Below are positions 49,790-63,955 of a DNA stretch of 64,000 nucleotides, one piece after another (within the stretch, counting starts at the first letter, position 1; every line of letters starts with the position of its first letter). The notes beneath the pieces are model-generated. The model made no database searches. It had not been told where the DNA came from and saw nothing but the letters and a program-made list of their open reading frames with translations. Made by a program: the position numbers and the translations under genes. This stretch comes from Mimachlamys varia. Lineage: Eukaryota > Mollusca > Bivalvia > Pectinida > Pectinidae. The stretch is from assembly GCA_947623455.1 (NCBI GenBank), contig OX392534.1, positions 6,396,001 through 6,460,000 on the forward strand. The letters are read 5' to 3'.

Positions 49790-52700
49790 CATAACATTGG
49801 CACCAGCGATCGAACAGAAAAAAACATAACATTGGCACCAGCGATCGAACAGAAAAAAACATAACATAGGCACCAGCGATCAAACAGACAAAAACATATT
49901 ATTGGCACCAGCAATCAAACAGACAAAAACATAACATTGGCACCAGCGATCGAACAGACAAAAACATAACATTGGCACCAGCGATCAAACAGACAAAAAC
50001 ATAACATTTGCACCAGCGATCAAACAGACAAAAACATAACATTGGCACCAGCGATCAAACAGACAAAAACATAACATTGGCACCAGCGATCAAACAGACA
50101 AAAACATAATATTGGCACCAGCAATCAAACAGACAAAAACATAATATTGGCACCAGCAATCAAACAGACAAAAACATAATATTGGCACCAGCGATCGAAC
50201 AGACAAAAGCATAACATTGGCACCAGCGATCAAACAGACAAAAACATAACATAGACACCAGCGATCAAACAGACAAAAACATAACATTGGCACCAGCAAT
50301 CAAACAGACAAAAACATCATATTGGCACCAGCGATCAAACAGACAAAAACAAAACATTGGCGCCAGCAATCAAACAGACAAAAACATAATATTGGCACCA
50401 GCGATCGAACAGACAAAAACATAACATTGGCACCAGCGATCAAACAGACAAAAACATAACATTGGCACCAGCGATCAAACAGACAAAAACATAACATTGG
50501 CACCAGTGATCGAACAGACAAAAACATAACATTGGCACCAGTGATCGAACAGAAAAAAACATAACATTGGCACCAGCGATCAAACAGACAATAACAAAAC
50601 ATTGGCACCAGTGATCAAACAGACAAAAACATAACATTGGCACGAGTGATCAAACAGACAAAAACAAAACATTGGCACCAGCGATCAAACAGGCAAAAAC
50701 ATAACATTGGCACGAGTGATCAAACAGACAAAAACAAAACATTGGCACCAGTGATCAAAGAGACAAAAACAAAACATTGGCACCAGCGATCAAACAGACA
50801 AAAACATAACATTGGCACCAGCAATCAAACACACAAAAACATCACATTGGCACCAGCGATCGAACACACAAAAACATAATATTGGCACCAGCGATCGAAC
50901 AGAAAAAACATAATATTGGCACCAGCGATCGAACAGAAAAAAAACATAATATTGGCACCAGCGATCGAACAGAAAAAACATAATATTGGCACCAGCGATC
51001 GAACAGAAAAAACATAATATTGGCACCAGCGATCGAACAGAAAAAAACATAACATTGGCACCAGCGATCAAACAGACAAAAACATAATATTGGCACCAGC
51101 GATCGAACAGAAAAAACAAAACATTGGCACCAGTGATCAAACAGACAAAAACATAACATAGACACCAGCGATCGAACAGAAAAAACATTACATTGGCACC
51201 AGCGATCAAACAGACAAAAACATAATATTGGCACTAGCGATCGAACAGAAAAAAACATAACATTGGCACCAGCGATCAAACAGACAAAAACATAACATTG
51301 GCACCAGCAATCAAACACACAAAAACATAACATTGGCACCAGCGATCAAACAGACAAAAACATAACATTGGCACCAGCGATCGAACAGAAAAAAACATAA
51401 TATTGGCACCAGCGATCGAACAGACAAAAACATAATACTGGCACCAGCGATCGAACAGAAAAAACAAAACATTGGCACCAGCGATCGAACAGAAAAAAAC
51501 ATAACATTGGCACCAGCGATCAAACAGACAAAAACATAATATTGGCACCAGCGATCGAACAGAAAAAACAAACATTGGCACCAGCGATCGAACAGAAAAA
51601 AACATAACATTGGCACCAGCGATCAAACAGACAAAAACAAAACATTGACACCAGTGATCGAACAGAAAAAACATAACATTGGCACCAGCGATCGAACAGA
51701 AAAAAACATAACATTGGCACCAGCGATCAAAAAGACAAAAACAAAACATTGGCACCAGCGATCGAACAGAAAAAAAAACATAACATTGGCACCAGCGATC
51801 AAACAGACAAAAACAAAACATTGGCACCAGCAATCAAACAGACAAAAACATAATATTGGCACCAGCGATCGAACAGAAAAAAAACATAATATTTGCACCA
51901 GCGATCAAACAGAAAAAAACATATTATTGGCACCAGTGATCGAACAGACAAAAACATAACATTGGCACCAGCGATCGAACAGACAAAAACATAACATTGG
52001 CACCAGCGATCAAACAGACAAAAAGTTAACATTGGCACCAGCGATCAAACAGACAAAAACATAATATTGGCACCAGCGATCAAACAGACAAAAACATAAC
52101 ATTGGCACCAGCGATCGAACAGACAAAAACATAACATTGGCACCAGCGATCAAACAGACAAAAACATAACGTTGGCACCAGCGATCAAACAGACAAAAAC
52201 ATAACATTGGCACCAGCGATCAAACAGAAAAAACATAACATTGGCACCAGCAATCAAACACACAAAAACATAACATTGGCACCAGCGATCAAACAGAAAA
52301 AACATAATATTGGCACCAGCAATCAAACAGACAAAAACATAACATTGGCACCAGCGATCAAACAGACAAAAACATAATATTGGCACCAGCGATCGAACAG
52401 AAAAAAACATAACATTGGCACCAGCAATCAAACAGACAAAAACATAACATTGGCACCAGCAATCAAACAGACAAAAACATAACATTGGCACCAGCGATCG
52501 AACACACAAAAACATAATATTGGCACCAGCGATCGAACAGAAAAAAACATAACATTGGCACCAGCGATCAAACAGACAAAAACATTATATTGGCACCAGC
52601 GATCAAACAGACAAAAACATAACATAGACACCAGCGATCGAACAGAAAAAAACATAACATTGGCACCAGCGATCGAACAGAAAAAACATAACATTGGCAC

Positions 52701-55700
52701 CAGCGATCAAACAGACAAAAACATAATATTGGCACTAGCGATCGAACAGAAAAAAAAACATAACATTGGCACCAGCGATCAAACAGACAAAAACATAACA
52801 TAGACACCAGCGATCGAACAGAAAAAAACATAATATTGGCACCAGCGATCGAACAGACAAAAACAAAACATTGGCACCAGCGATCGAACAGAAAAAACAT
52901 AACATTGGCACCAGCGATCAAACAGACAAAAACATAATATTGGCACCAGCGATCGAACAGAAAAAACAAACATTGGCACCAGCGATCGAACAGAAAAAAA
53001 CATAACATTGGCACCAGCGATCAAACAGACAAAAACAGAACATTGACACCAGTGATCGAACAGAAAAAACATAACATTGGCACCAGCGATCGAACAGAAA
53101 AAAACATAACATTGGCACCAGCGATCAAACAGACAAAAACAAAACATTGGCACCAGCGATCGAACAGAAAAAAACATAACATTGGCACCAGCGATCAAAC
53201 AGACAAAAACAAAACATTGGCACCAGCAATCAAACAGACAAAAACATAATATTGGCACCAGCGATCGAACAGAAAAAAACCATAATATTGGCACCAGCGA
53301 TCAAACAGAAAAAAACATAACATTGGCACCAGTGATCGAACAGACAAAAACATAACATTGGCACCAGCGATCGAACAGACAAAAACATAACATTGGCACC
53401 AGCGATCAAACAGACAAAAACTTAACATTGGCACCAGCGATCAAACAGACAAAAACATCATATTGGCACCAGCGATCAAACAGACAAAAACATAACATTG
53501 GCACCAGCAATCAAACAGACAAAAACATAACATTGGCACCAGCGATCAAACAGAAAAAAACATAATATTGGCACCAGCGATCGAACAGAAAAAACAAAAC
53601 ATTGACACCAGCGATCGAACAGAAAAAAACATAACATTGGCACCAGCGATCAAACAGACAAAAACATAATATTGGCACCAGCGATCGAACAGAAAAAAAC
53701 ATAACATTAGCACCAGCGATCAAACAGAAAAAAACATAATATTGGCACCAGCGATCAAACAGACAAAAACATATTATTGGCACCAGCGATCGAACAGACA
53801 AAAACAAAACATTGGCACCAGCGATCAAACAGAAAGAAACATAATATTGGCACCAGCGATCGAACAGACAAAAACCTAACATTGGCGCCAGCGATCAAAC
53901 AGAAAAAAAACATAATATTGGCACCAGCGATCGAACAGACAAAAACAAAACATTGGCACCAGCGATCAAACAGACAAAAACATAACATAGGCACCGGCGA
54001 TCAAACAGACAAAAACATAATATTGGCACCAGCGATCAAACAGACAAAAACATAATATTGGCACCAGCAATCAAACAGACAAAAACATAACATTGGCACC
54101 AGCGATCAAACAGAAAAAAACAAAACATTGGCACCAGCGATCGAACACACAAAAACATAACATTGGCACCAGCAATCGAATAGACAAAAATATAACATTG
54201 GCACCAGCAATCAAACAGACAAAAACATAACATTGGCACCAGCGATCAAACAGACAAAAACATAACGTTGGCACCAGCGATTAAACAGACAAAAACATAA
54301 CATTGGCACCAGCGATCAAACAGACAAAAACATAACATTGGCACCAGCGATCAAACAGACAAAAACATAATATTGGCACCAGCGATCGAACAGACAAAAA
54401 CAAAACATTGGCACCAGCGATCAAACAGACAAAAACAAAACAATGGCACCAGCGATCAAACAGACAAAAACATAACATTGGCACCGGCGATCAAACAGAC
54501 AAAAACATAACATTGGCACCAGCGATCAAACAGACAAAAACATAACATTGGCACCAGCGATCAAACAGACAAAAACATAACATTGGCACCAGCGATCAAA
54601 CAGACAAAAGCATAATATTGGCACCAGTGATCGAACAGAAAAAAACATAATATTGGCACCAGCGATCAAACAGACAAAAACAAAACATTGGCGCCAGCGA
54701 TCAAACAGACAAAAACATAACATTGGCACCAGCGATCGAACAGACAAAAACAAAAACATTGGCACCAACGATCAAACAGACAAAAACAAAACATTGGCGC
54801 CAGCGATCAAACAGACAAAAACATAACATTGGCACCAGCGATCGAACAGACAAAAACAAAACATTGGCGCCAGCGATCAAACAGACAAAAAACATGATAT
54901 TGGCACCAGTGATTGAACAGAAAAAACATAATATTGGCACCAGCGATCAAACAGACAAAAACAAAACATTGGCGCCAGCGATCGAACAGACAAAAACATA
55001 ACATTGGCACCAGCGATCGAACAGACAAAAACAAAACATTGGCACCAGCGATCAAACAGACAAAAACATAACATTGGCACCAGCGATCGAACAGACAAAA
55101 ACAAAACATTGGCGCCAGCGATCAAACAGACAAAAACATAACATTGGCACCAGCGATCGAACAGACAAAAACATAACATTGGCACCAGCGATCAAACAGA
55201 CAAAAACATAACATTGGCACCAGCGATCGAACAGACAAAAACAAAACATTGGCGCCAGCGATCAAACAGACAAAAACATAATATTTGCACCAGTGATCGA
55301 ACAGAAAAAAACATAATATTGGCACCAGTGATCGAACAGAAAAAAACATAATATTGGCACCAGCGATCAAACAGACAAAAACAAAACATTGGCGCCAGCG
55401 ATCAAACAGACAAAAACATAACATTGGCACCAGCGATCGAACAGACAAAAACATAACATTGGCACCAGCGATCAAACAGACAAAAACATAACATTGGCAC
55501 CAGCGATCAAACAGACAAAAACATAACATTGGCACCAGCGATCGAACAGACAAAAACAAAACATTGGCGCCAGCGATCAAACAGACAAAAACATAATATT
55601 TGCACCAGTGATCGAACAGAAAAAAACATAATATTGGCACCAGCGATCAAACAGACAAAAACAAAACATTGGCGCCAGCGATCAAACAGACAAAAACATA

Positions 55701-55900
55701 ACATTGGCACCAGCGATCGAACAGACAAAAACATAACATTGGCACCAGCGATCAAACAGACAAAAACATAACATTGGCACCAGCGATCGAACAGACAAAA
55801 ACAAAACATTGGCGCCAGCGATCAAACAGACAAAAACATAATATTTGCACCAGTGATCGAACAGAAAAAAACATAATATTGGCACCAGTGATCGAACAGA
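49790..55900. repeat. Higher-order repeat, copy 1 (~6.1 kb)
   Basis: The order of unit variants from about 49.8 kb recurs from about 55.9 kb. Matching landmarks are offset by 6116 bp at 49861/55977 and 50090/56206, 6046 at 51276/57322 and 52010/58056, 5941 at 52555/58496 and 53043/58984, and 5835 at 53511/59346 and 55122/60957. Borders are accurate to about 100 bp. Confidence 0.88.
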
Positions 55901-58900
55901 AAAAACATAACATTGGCACCAGCGATCGAACAGAAAAAAACATAACATTGGCACCAGCGATCGAACAGAAAAAAACATAACATAGGCACCAGCGATCAAA
56001 CAGACAAAAACATATTATTGGCACCAGCAATCAAACAGACAAAAACATAACATTGGCACCAGCGATCGAACAGACAAAAACATAACATTGGCACCAGCGA
56101 TCAAACAGACAAAAACATAACATTTGCACCAGCGATCAAACAGACAAAAACATAACATTGGCACCAGCGATCAAACAGACAAAAACATAACATTGGCACC
56201 AGCAATCAAACAGACAAAAACATAATATTGGCACCAGCAATCAAACAGACAAAAACATAATATTGGCACCAGCAATCAAACAGACAAAAACATAATATTG
56301 GCACCAGCGATCGAACAGACAAAAGCATAACATTGGCACCAGCGATCAAACAGACAAAAACATAACATAGACACCAGCGATCAAACAGACAAAAACATAA
56401 CATTGGCACCAGCAATCAAACAGACAAAAACATCATATTGGCACCAGCGATCAAACAGACAAAAACAAAACATTGGCGCCAGCAATCAAACAGACAAAAA
56501 CATAATATTGGCACCAACGATCGAACAGACAAAAACATAACATTGGCACCAGCGATCAAACAGACAAAAACATAACATTGGCACCAGCGATCAAACAGAC
56601 AAAAACATAACATTGGCACCAGTGATCGAACAGACAAAAACATAACATTGGCACCAGTGATCGAACAGAAAAAAACATAACATTGGCACCAGCGATCAAA
56701 CAGACAATAACAAAACATTGGCACCAGTGATCAAACAGACAAAAACATAACATTGGCACGAGTGATCAAACAGACAAAAACAAAACATTGGCACCAGCGA
56801 TCAAACAGGCAAAAACATAACATTGGCACGAGTGATCAAACAGACAAAAACAAAACATTGGCACCAGTGATCAAAGAGACAAAAACAAAACATTGGCACC
56901 AGCGATCAAACAGACAAAAACATAACATTGGCACCAGCAATCAAACACACAAAAACATCACATTGGCACCAGCGATCGAACACACAAAAACATAACATTG
57001 GCACCAGCGATCGAACAGAAAAAACATAATATTGGCACCAGCGATCGAACAGAAAAAACATAATATTGGCACCAGCGATCGAACAGAAAAAAACATAACA
57101 TTGGCACCAGCGATCAAACAGACAAAAACATAATATTGGCACCAGCGATCGAACAGAAAAAACAAAACATTGGCACCAGTGATCAAACAGACAAAAACAT
57201 AACATAGACACCAGCGATCGAACAGAAAAAACATTACATTGGCACCAGCGATCAAACAGACAAAAACATAATATTGGCACTAGCGATCGAACAGAAAAAA
57301 ACATAACATTGGCACCAGCGATCAAACAGACAAAAACATAACATTGGCACCAGCAATCAAACACACAAAAACATAACATTGGCACCAGCGATCAAACAGA
57401 CAAAAACATAACATTGGCACCAGCGATCGAACAGAAAAAAACATAATATTGGCACCAGCGATCGAACAGACAAAAACATAATACTGGCACCAGCGATCGA
57501 ACAGAAAAAACAAAACATTGGCACCAGCGATCGAACAGAAAAAAACATAACATTGGCACCAGCGATCAAACAGACAAAAACATAATATTGGCACCAGCGA
57601 TCGAACAGAAAAAACAAACATTGGCACCAGCGATCGAACAGAAAAAAACATAACATTGGCACCAGCGATCAAACAGACAAAAACAAAACATTGACACCAG
57701 TGATCGAACAGAAAAAACATAACATTGGCACCAGCGATCGAACAGAAAAAAACATAACATTGGCACCAGCGATCAAAAAGACAAAAACAAAACATTGGCA
57801 CTAGCGATCGAACAGAAAAAAAAACATAACATTGGCACCAGCGATCAAACAGACAAAAACAAAACATTGGCACCAGCAATCAAACAGACAAAAACATAAT
57901 ATTGGCACCAGCGATCGAACAGAAAAAAAACATAATATTTGCACCAGCGATCAAACAGAAAAAAACATATTATTGGCACCAGTGATCGAACAGACAAAAA
58001 CATAACATTGGCACCAGCGATCGAACAGACAAAAACATAACATTGGCACCAGCGATCAAACAGACAAAAAGTTAACATTGGCACCAGCGATCAAACAGAC
58101 AAAAACATAATATTGGCACCAGCGATCAAACAGACAAAAACATAACATTGGCACCAGCGATCGAACAGACAAAAACATAACATTGGCACCAGCGATCAAA
58201 CAGACAAAAACATAACGTTGGCACCAGCGATCAAACAGACAAAAACATAACATTGGCACCAGCGATCAAACAGAAAAAACATAACATTGGCACCAGCAAT
58301 CAAACACACAAAAACATAACATTGGCACCAGCGATCGAACACACAAAAACATAATATTGGCACCAGCGATCGAACAGAAAAAACATAATATTGGCACCAG
58401 CAATCAAACAGACAAAAACATAACATTGGCACCAGCGATCGAACACACAAAAACATAATATTGGCACCAGCGATCGAACAGAAAAAAACATAACATTGGC
58501 ACCAGCGATCAAACAGACAAAAACATTATATTGGCACCAGCGATCAAACAGACAAAAACATAACATAGACACCAGCGATCGAACAGAAAAAAACATAACA
58601 TTGGCACCAGCGATCGAACAGAAAAAACATTACATTGGCACCAGCGATCAAACAGACAAAAACATAATATTGGCACTAGCGATCGAACAGAAAAAAAAAC
58701 ATAACATTGGCACCAGCGATCAAACAGACAAAAACATAACATAGACACCAGCGATCGAACAGAAAAAAACATAATATTGGCACCAGCGATCGAACAGACA
58801 AAAACAAAACATTGACACCAGCGATCGAACAGAAAAAACATAACATTGGCACCAGCGATCAAACAGACAAAAACATAATATTGGCACCAGCGATCGAACA

Positions 58901-61760
58901 GAAAAAACAAACATTGGCACCAGCGATCGAACAGAAAAAAACATAACATTGGCACCAGCGATCAAACAGACAAAAACAGAACATTGACACCAGTGATCGA
59001 ACAGAAAAAACATAACATTGGCACCAGCGATCGAACAGAAAAAAACATAACATTGGCACCAGCGATCAAACAGACAAAAACAAAACATTGGCACCAGCGA
59101 TCGAACAGAAAAAAACATAACATTGGCACCAGCGATCAAACAGACAAAAACAAAACATTGGCACCAGCAATCAAACAGACAAAAACATAATATTGGCACC
59201 AGCGATCGAACAGACAAAAACATAACATTGGCACCAGCGATCAAACAGACAAAAACTTAACATTGGCACTAGCGATCAAACAGACAAAAACATCATATTG
59301 GCACCAGCGATCAAACAGACAAAAACATAACATTGGCACCAGCAATCAAACAGACAAAAACATAACATTGGCACCAGCGATCAAACAGAAAAAAACATAA
59401 TATTGGCACCAGCGATCGAACAGAAAAAACAAAACATTGACACCAGCGATCGAACAGAAAAAAACATAACATTGGCACCAGCGATCAAACAGACAAAAAC
59501 ATAATATTGGCACCAGCGATCGAACAGAAAAAAACATAACATTAGCACCAGCGATCAAACAGAAAAAAACATAATATTGGCACCAGCGATCAAACAGACA
59601 AAAACATATTATTGGCACCAGCGATCGAACAGACAAAAACAAAACATTGGCACCAGCGATCAAACAGAAAGAAACATAATATTGGCACCAGCGATCGAAC
59701 AGACAAAAACCTAACATTGGCGCCAGCGATCAAACAGAAAAAAAACATAATATTGGCACCAGCGATCGAACAGACAAAAACAAAACATTGGCACCAGCGA
59801 TCAAACAGACAAAAACATAACATAGGCACCGGCGATCAAACAGACAAAAACATAATATTGGCACCAGCGATCAAACAGACAAAAACATAATATTGGCACC
59901 AGCAATCAAACAGACAAAAACATAACATTGGCACCAGCGATCAAACAGAAAAAAACAAAACATTGGCACCAGCGATCGAACACACAAAAACATAACATTG
60001 GCACCAGCAATCGAATAGACAAAAATATAACATTGGCACCAGCAATCAAACAGACAAAAACATAACATTGGCACCAGCGATCAAACAGACAAAAACATAA
60101 CGTTGGCACCAGCGATTAAACAGACAAAAACATAACATTGGCACCAGCGATCAAACAGACAAAAACATAACATTGGCACCAGCGATCAAACAGACAAAAA
60201 CATAATATTGGCACCAGCGATCGAACAGACAAAAACAAAACATTGGCACCAGCGATCAAACAGACAAAAACAAAACAATGGCACCAGCGATCAAACAGAC
60301 AAAAACATAACATTGGCACCGGCGATCAAACAGACAAAAACATAACATTGGCACCAGCGATCAAACAGACAAAAACATAACATTGGCACCAGCGATCAAA
60401 CAGACAAAAACATAACATTGGCACCAGCGATCAAACAGACAAAAGCATAATATTGGCACCAGTGATCGAACAGAAAAAAACATAATATTGGCACCAGCGA
60501 TCAAACAGACAAAAACAAAACATTGGCGCCAGCGATCAAACAGACAAAAACATAACATTGGCACCAGCGATCGAACAGACAAAAACAAAAACATTGGCAC
60601 CAACGATCAAACAGACAAAAACAAAACATTGGCGCCAGCGATCAAACAGACAAAAACATAACATTGGCACCAGCGATCGAACAGACAAAAACAAAACATT
60701 GGCGCCAGCGATCAAACAGACAAAAAACATGATATTGGCACCAGTGATTGAACAGAAAAAACATAATATTGGCACCAGCGATCAAACAGACAAAAACAAA
60801 ACATTGGCGCCAGCGATCGAACAGACAAAAACATAACATTGGCACCAGCGATCGAACAGACAAAAACAAAACATTGGCACCAGCGATCAAACAGACAAAA
60901 ACATAACATTGGCACCAGCGATCGAACAGACAAAAACAAAACATTGGCGCCAGCGATCAAACAGACAAAAACATAACATTGGCACCAGCGATCGAACAGA
61001 CAAAAACATAACATTGGCACCAGCGATCAAACAGACAAAAACATAACATTGGCACCAGCGATCGAACAGACAAAAACAAAACATTGGCGCCAGCGATCAA
61101 ACAGACAAAAACATAATATTTGCACCAGTGATCGAACAGAAAAAAACATAATATTGGCACCAGTGATCGAACAGAAAAAAACATAATATTGGCACCAGCG
61201 ATCAAACAGACAAAAACAAAACATTGGCGCCAGCGATCAAACAGACAACAACATAACATTGGCACCAGCGATCGAACAGACAAAAACATAACATTGGCAC
61301 CAGCGATCAAACAGACAAAAACATAACATTGGCACCAGCGATCAAACAGACAAAAACATAACATTGGCACCAGCGATCGAACAGACAAAAACAAAACATT
61401 GGCGCCAGCGATCAAACAGACAAAAACATAATATTTGCACCAGTGATCGAACAGAAAAAAACATAATATTGGCACCAGCGATCAAACAGACAAAAACAAA
61501 ACATTGGCGCCAGCGATCAAACAGACAAAAACATAACATTGGCACCAGCGATCGAACAGACAAAAACATAACATTGGCACCAGCGATCAAACAGACAAAA
61601 ACATAACATTGGCACCAGCGATCGAACAGACAAAAACAAAACATTGGCGCCAGCGATCAAACAGACAAAAACATAATATTTGCACCAGTGATCGAACAGA
61701 AAAAAACATAATATTGGCACCAGTGATCGAACAGAAAAAAACATAATATTGGCACCAGCG
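55901..61760. repeat. Higher-order repeat, copy 2 (~5.9 kb)
   Basis: The directly adjacent second copy of the 49.8-55.9 kb block is shorter by 281 bp in total. Successive offset changes are 70, 105 and 106 bp, or two, three and three whole 35-bp units (plus one base). Point differences between copies are few. Confidence 0.88.
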
Positions 61761-61796
61761 ATCAAACAGACAAAAACAAAACATTGGCGCCAGCGA

Positions 61797-62567
61797 TCAA
61801 ACAGACAAAAACATAACATTGGCACCAGCGATCGAACAGACAAAAACATAACATTGGCACCAGCGATCGAACAGACAAAAACATAACATTGGCACCAGCG
61901 ATCGAACAGACAAAAACAAAACATTGGCGCCAGCGATCAAACAGACAAAAAACATGATATTGGCACCAGTGATTGAACAGAAAAAAACATAATATTGGCA
62001 CCAGCGATCAAACAGACAAAAACAAAACATTGGTGCCAGCGATCGAACAGACAAAAACATAACATTGGCACCAGCGATCGAACAGACAAAAACATAACAT
62101 TGGCACCAGCGATCAAACAGACAAAAACATAACATTGGCACCAGCGATCGAACAGACAAAAACAAAACATTGGCGCCAGCGATCAAACAGACAAAAACAT
62201 AATATTGGCACCAGTGATCGAACAGAAAAAAACATAATATTGGCACCAGCGATCAAACAGACAAAAACAAAACATTGGCGCCAGCGATCAAACAGACAAA
62301 AACATAACATTGGCACCAGCGATCGAACAGACAAAAACATAACATAGGCACCAGCGATCAAACAGACAAAAACATAACATTGGCACCAGCGATCGAACAG
62401 AGAAAAACATAACTTTGGCACCAGCGATCGAACAGACAAAAACATAACCTTGGCACCAGCGATCGAACAGACAAAAACAAAACATTAACACCAGCAATCA
62501 AACAGACAAAAACATAATATTGGCACCAGCGATCAAACAGACAAAAACAAAACATTGGCGCCAGCGA
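61797..62567. repeat. 771-bp tandem duplication, copy 1
   Basis: Landmarks at 61797, 61937, 62113 and 62288 recur 771 bp downstream. That equals 22 units plus one base. It contains the distinctive GAACAGAGAAAAACATAACT variant. Confidence 0.88.
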
Positions 62568-63338
62568 TCAAACAGACAAAAACATAACATTGGCACCAGC
62601 GATCGAACAGACAAAAACATAACATTGGCACCAGCGATCGAACAGACAAAAACATAACATTGGCACCAGCGATCGAACAGACAAAAACAAAACATTGGCG
62701 CCAGCGATCAAACAGACAAAAAACATGATATTGGCACCAGTGATTGAACAGAAAAAAACATAATATTGGCACCAGCGATCAAACAGACAAAAACAAAACA
62801 TTGGTGCCAGCGATCGAACAGACAAAAACATAACATTGGCACCAGCGATCGAACAGACAAAAACATAACATTGGCACCAGCGATCAAACAGACAAAAACA
62901 TAACATTGGCACCAGCGATCGAACAGACAAAAACAAAACATTGGCGCCAGCGATCAAACAGACAAAAACATAATATTGGCACCAGTGATCGAACAGAAAA
63001 AAACATAATATTGGCACCAGCGATCAAACAGACAAAAACAAAACATTGGCGCCAGCGATCAAACAGACAAAAACATAACATTGGCACCAGCGATCGAACA
63101 GACAAAAACATAACATAGGCACCAGCGATCAAACAGACAAAAACATAACATTGGCACCAGCGATCGAACAGAGAAAAACATAACTTTGGCACCAGCGATC
63201 GAACAGACAAAAACATAACCTTGGCACCAGCGATCGAACAGACAAAAACAAAACATTGACACCAGCAATCAAACAGACAAAAACATAATATTGGCACCAG
63301 CGATCAAACAGACAAAAACAAAACATTGGCACCAGCGA
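62568..63338. repeat. 771-bp tandem duplication, copy 2
   Basis: Second copy of the preceding block, nearly identical. One visible change is AACATTAACACC in copy 1 (about 62483) versus AACATTGACACC here (about 63254). Confidence 0.88.
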
Positions 63339-63955
63339 TCAAACAGACAAAAACATAACATTGGCACCAGCAATCAAACAGACAAAAGCATAACATTGGC
63401 ACCAGTGATCGAACAGACAAAAACAAAAACATTGGCACCAGCGATCAAACAGACAAAAACATAACATTGGCACCAGCAATCAAACAGACAAAAACAAAAC
63501 ATTGACACCAGCAATCAAACAGACAAAAACAAAACATTGACACCAGTGATCAAACAGACAAAAACAAAACATTGACACCAGCAATCAAACAGACAAAAAC
63601 ATAATATTGGCACCAGCGATCGAACAGACAAAAACATAACATTGGCGCACCAGCAATCAAACAGACAAAAACATAATATTGGCACCAGAATCAAACAGAC
63701 AAAAACAAAACATTGGCACCAGCAATCAAACAGACAAAAACATAATATTGGCACCAGCGATCAAACAGAAAAAAAACATAATATTGGCACCAGCGATCGA
63801 ACACACAAAAACATACCATTGGCACCAGCGATCAAACAGACAAAAACAAAACATTGGCACCAGCGATCAAACAGACAAAAACATATTATTGGCACCAACG
63901 ATCGAACAGACAAAAACATATTATTGGCACCAACGATCGAACGGACAAAAACATA

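Larger units (their letters stand above)
49319..63955. repeat. 14.6-kb minisatellite of a 35-bp unit, about 418 copies
   Basis: The plus-strand unit is ATAACATTGGCACCAGCGAT plus CAAACAGACAAAAAC. Common variants are ATCAAAC/ATCGAAC, GACAAAAAC/GAAAAAAAC, AACATTGG/AATATTGG, GGCACC/GGCGCC and AGCGATC/AGTGATC/AGCAATC; lengths run 33-37 because of the A run. The plus strand is strongly skewed: 17 A to 4 T and 9 C to 5 G in the consensus. The unit lacks stops in several frames, so open frames up to 188 codons appear on both strands. They encode only the unit in rotating frames (35 bases shift the frame each copy) and are not genes. Confidence 0.97.

Noticed and set aside
49319..63955. CRISPR-like array (35-bp repeats)
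   Set aside because: Units are directly contiguous with no unique spacers, and the context is a eukaryotic gene with introns.
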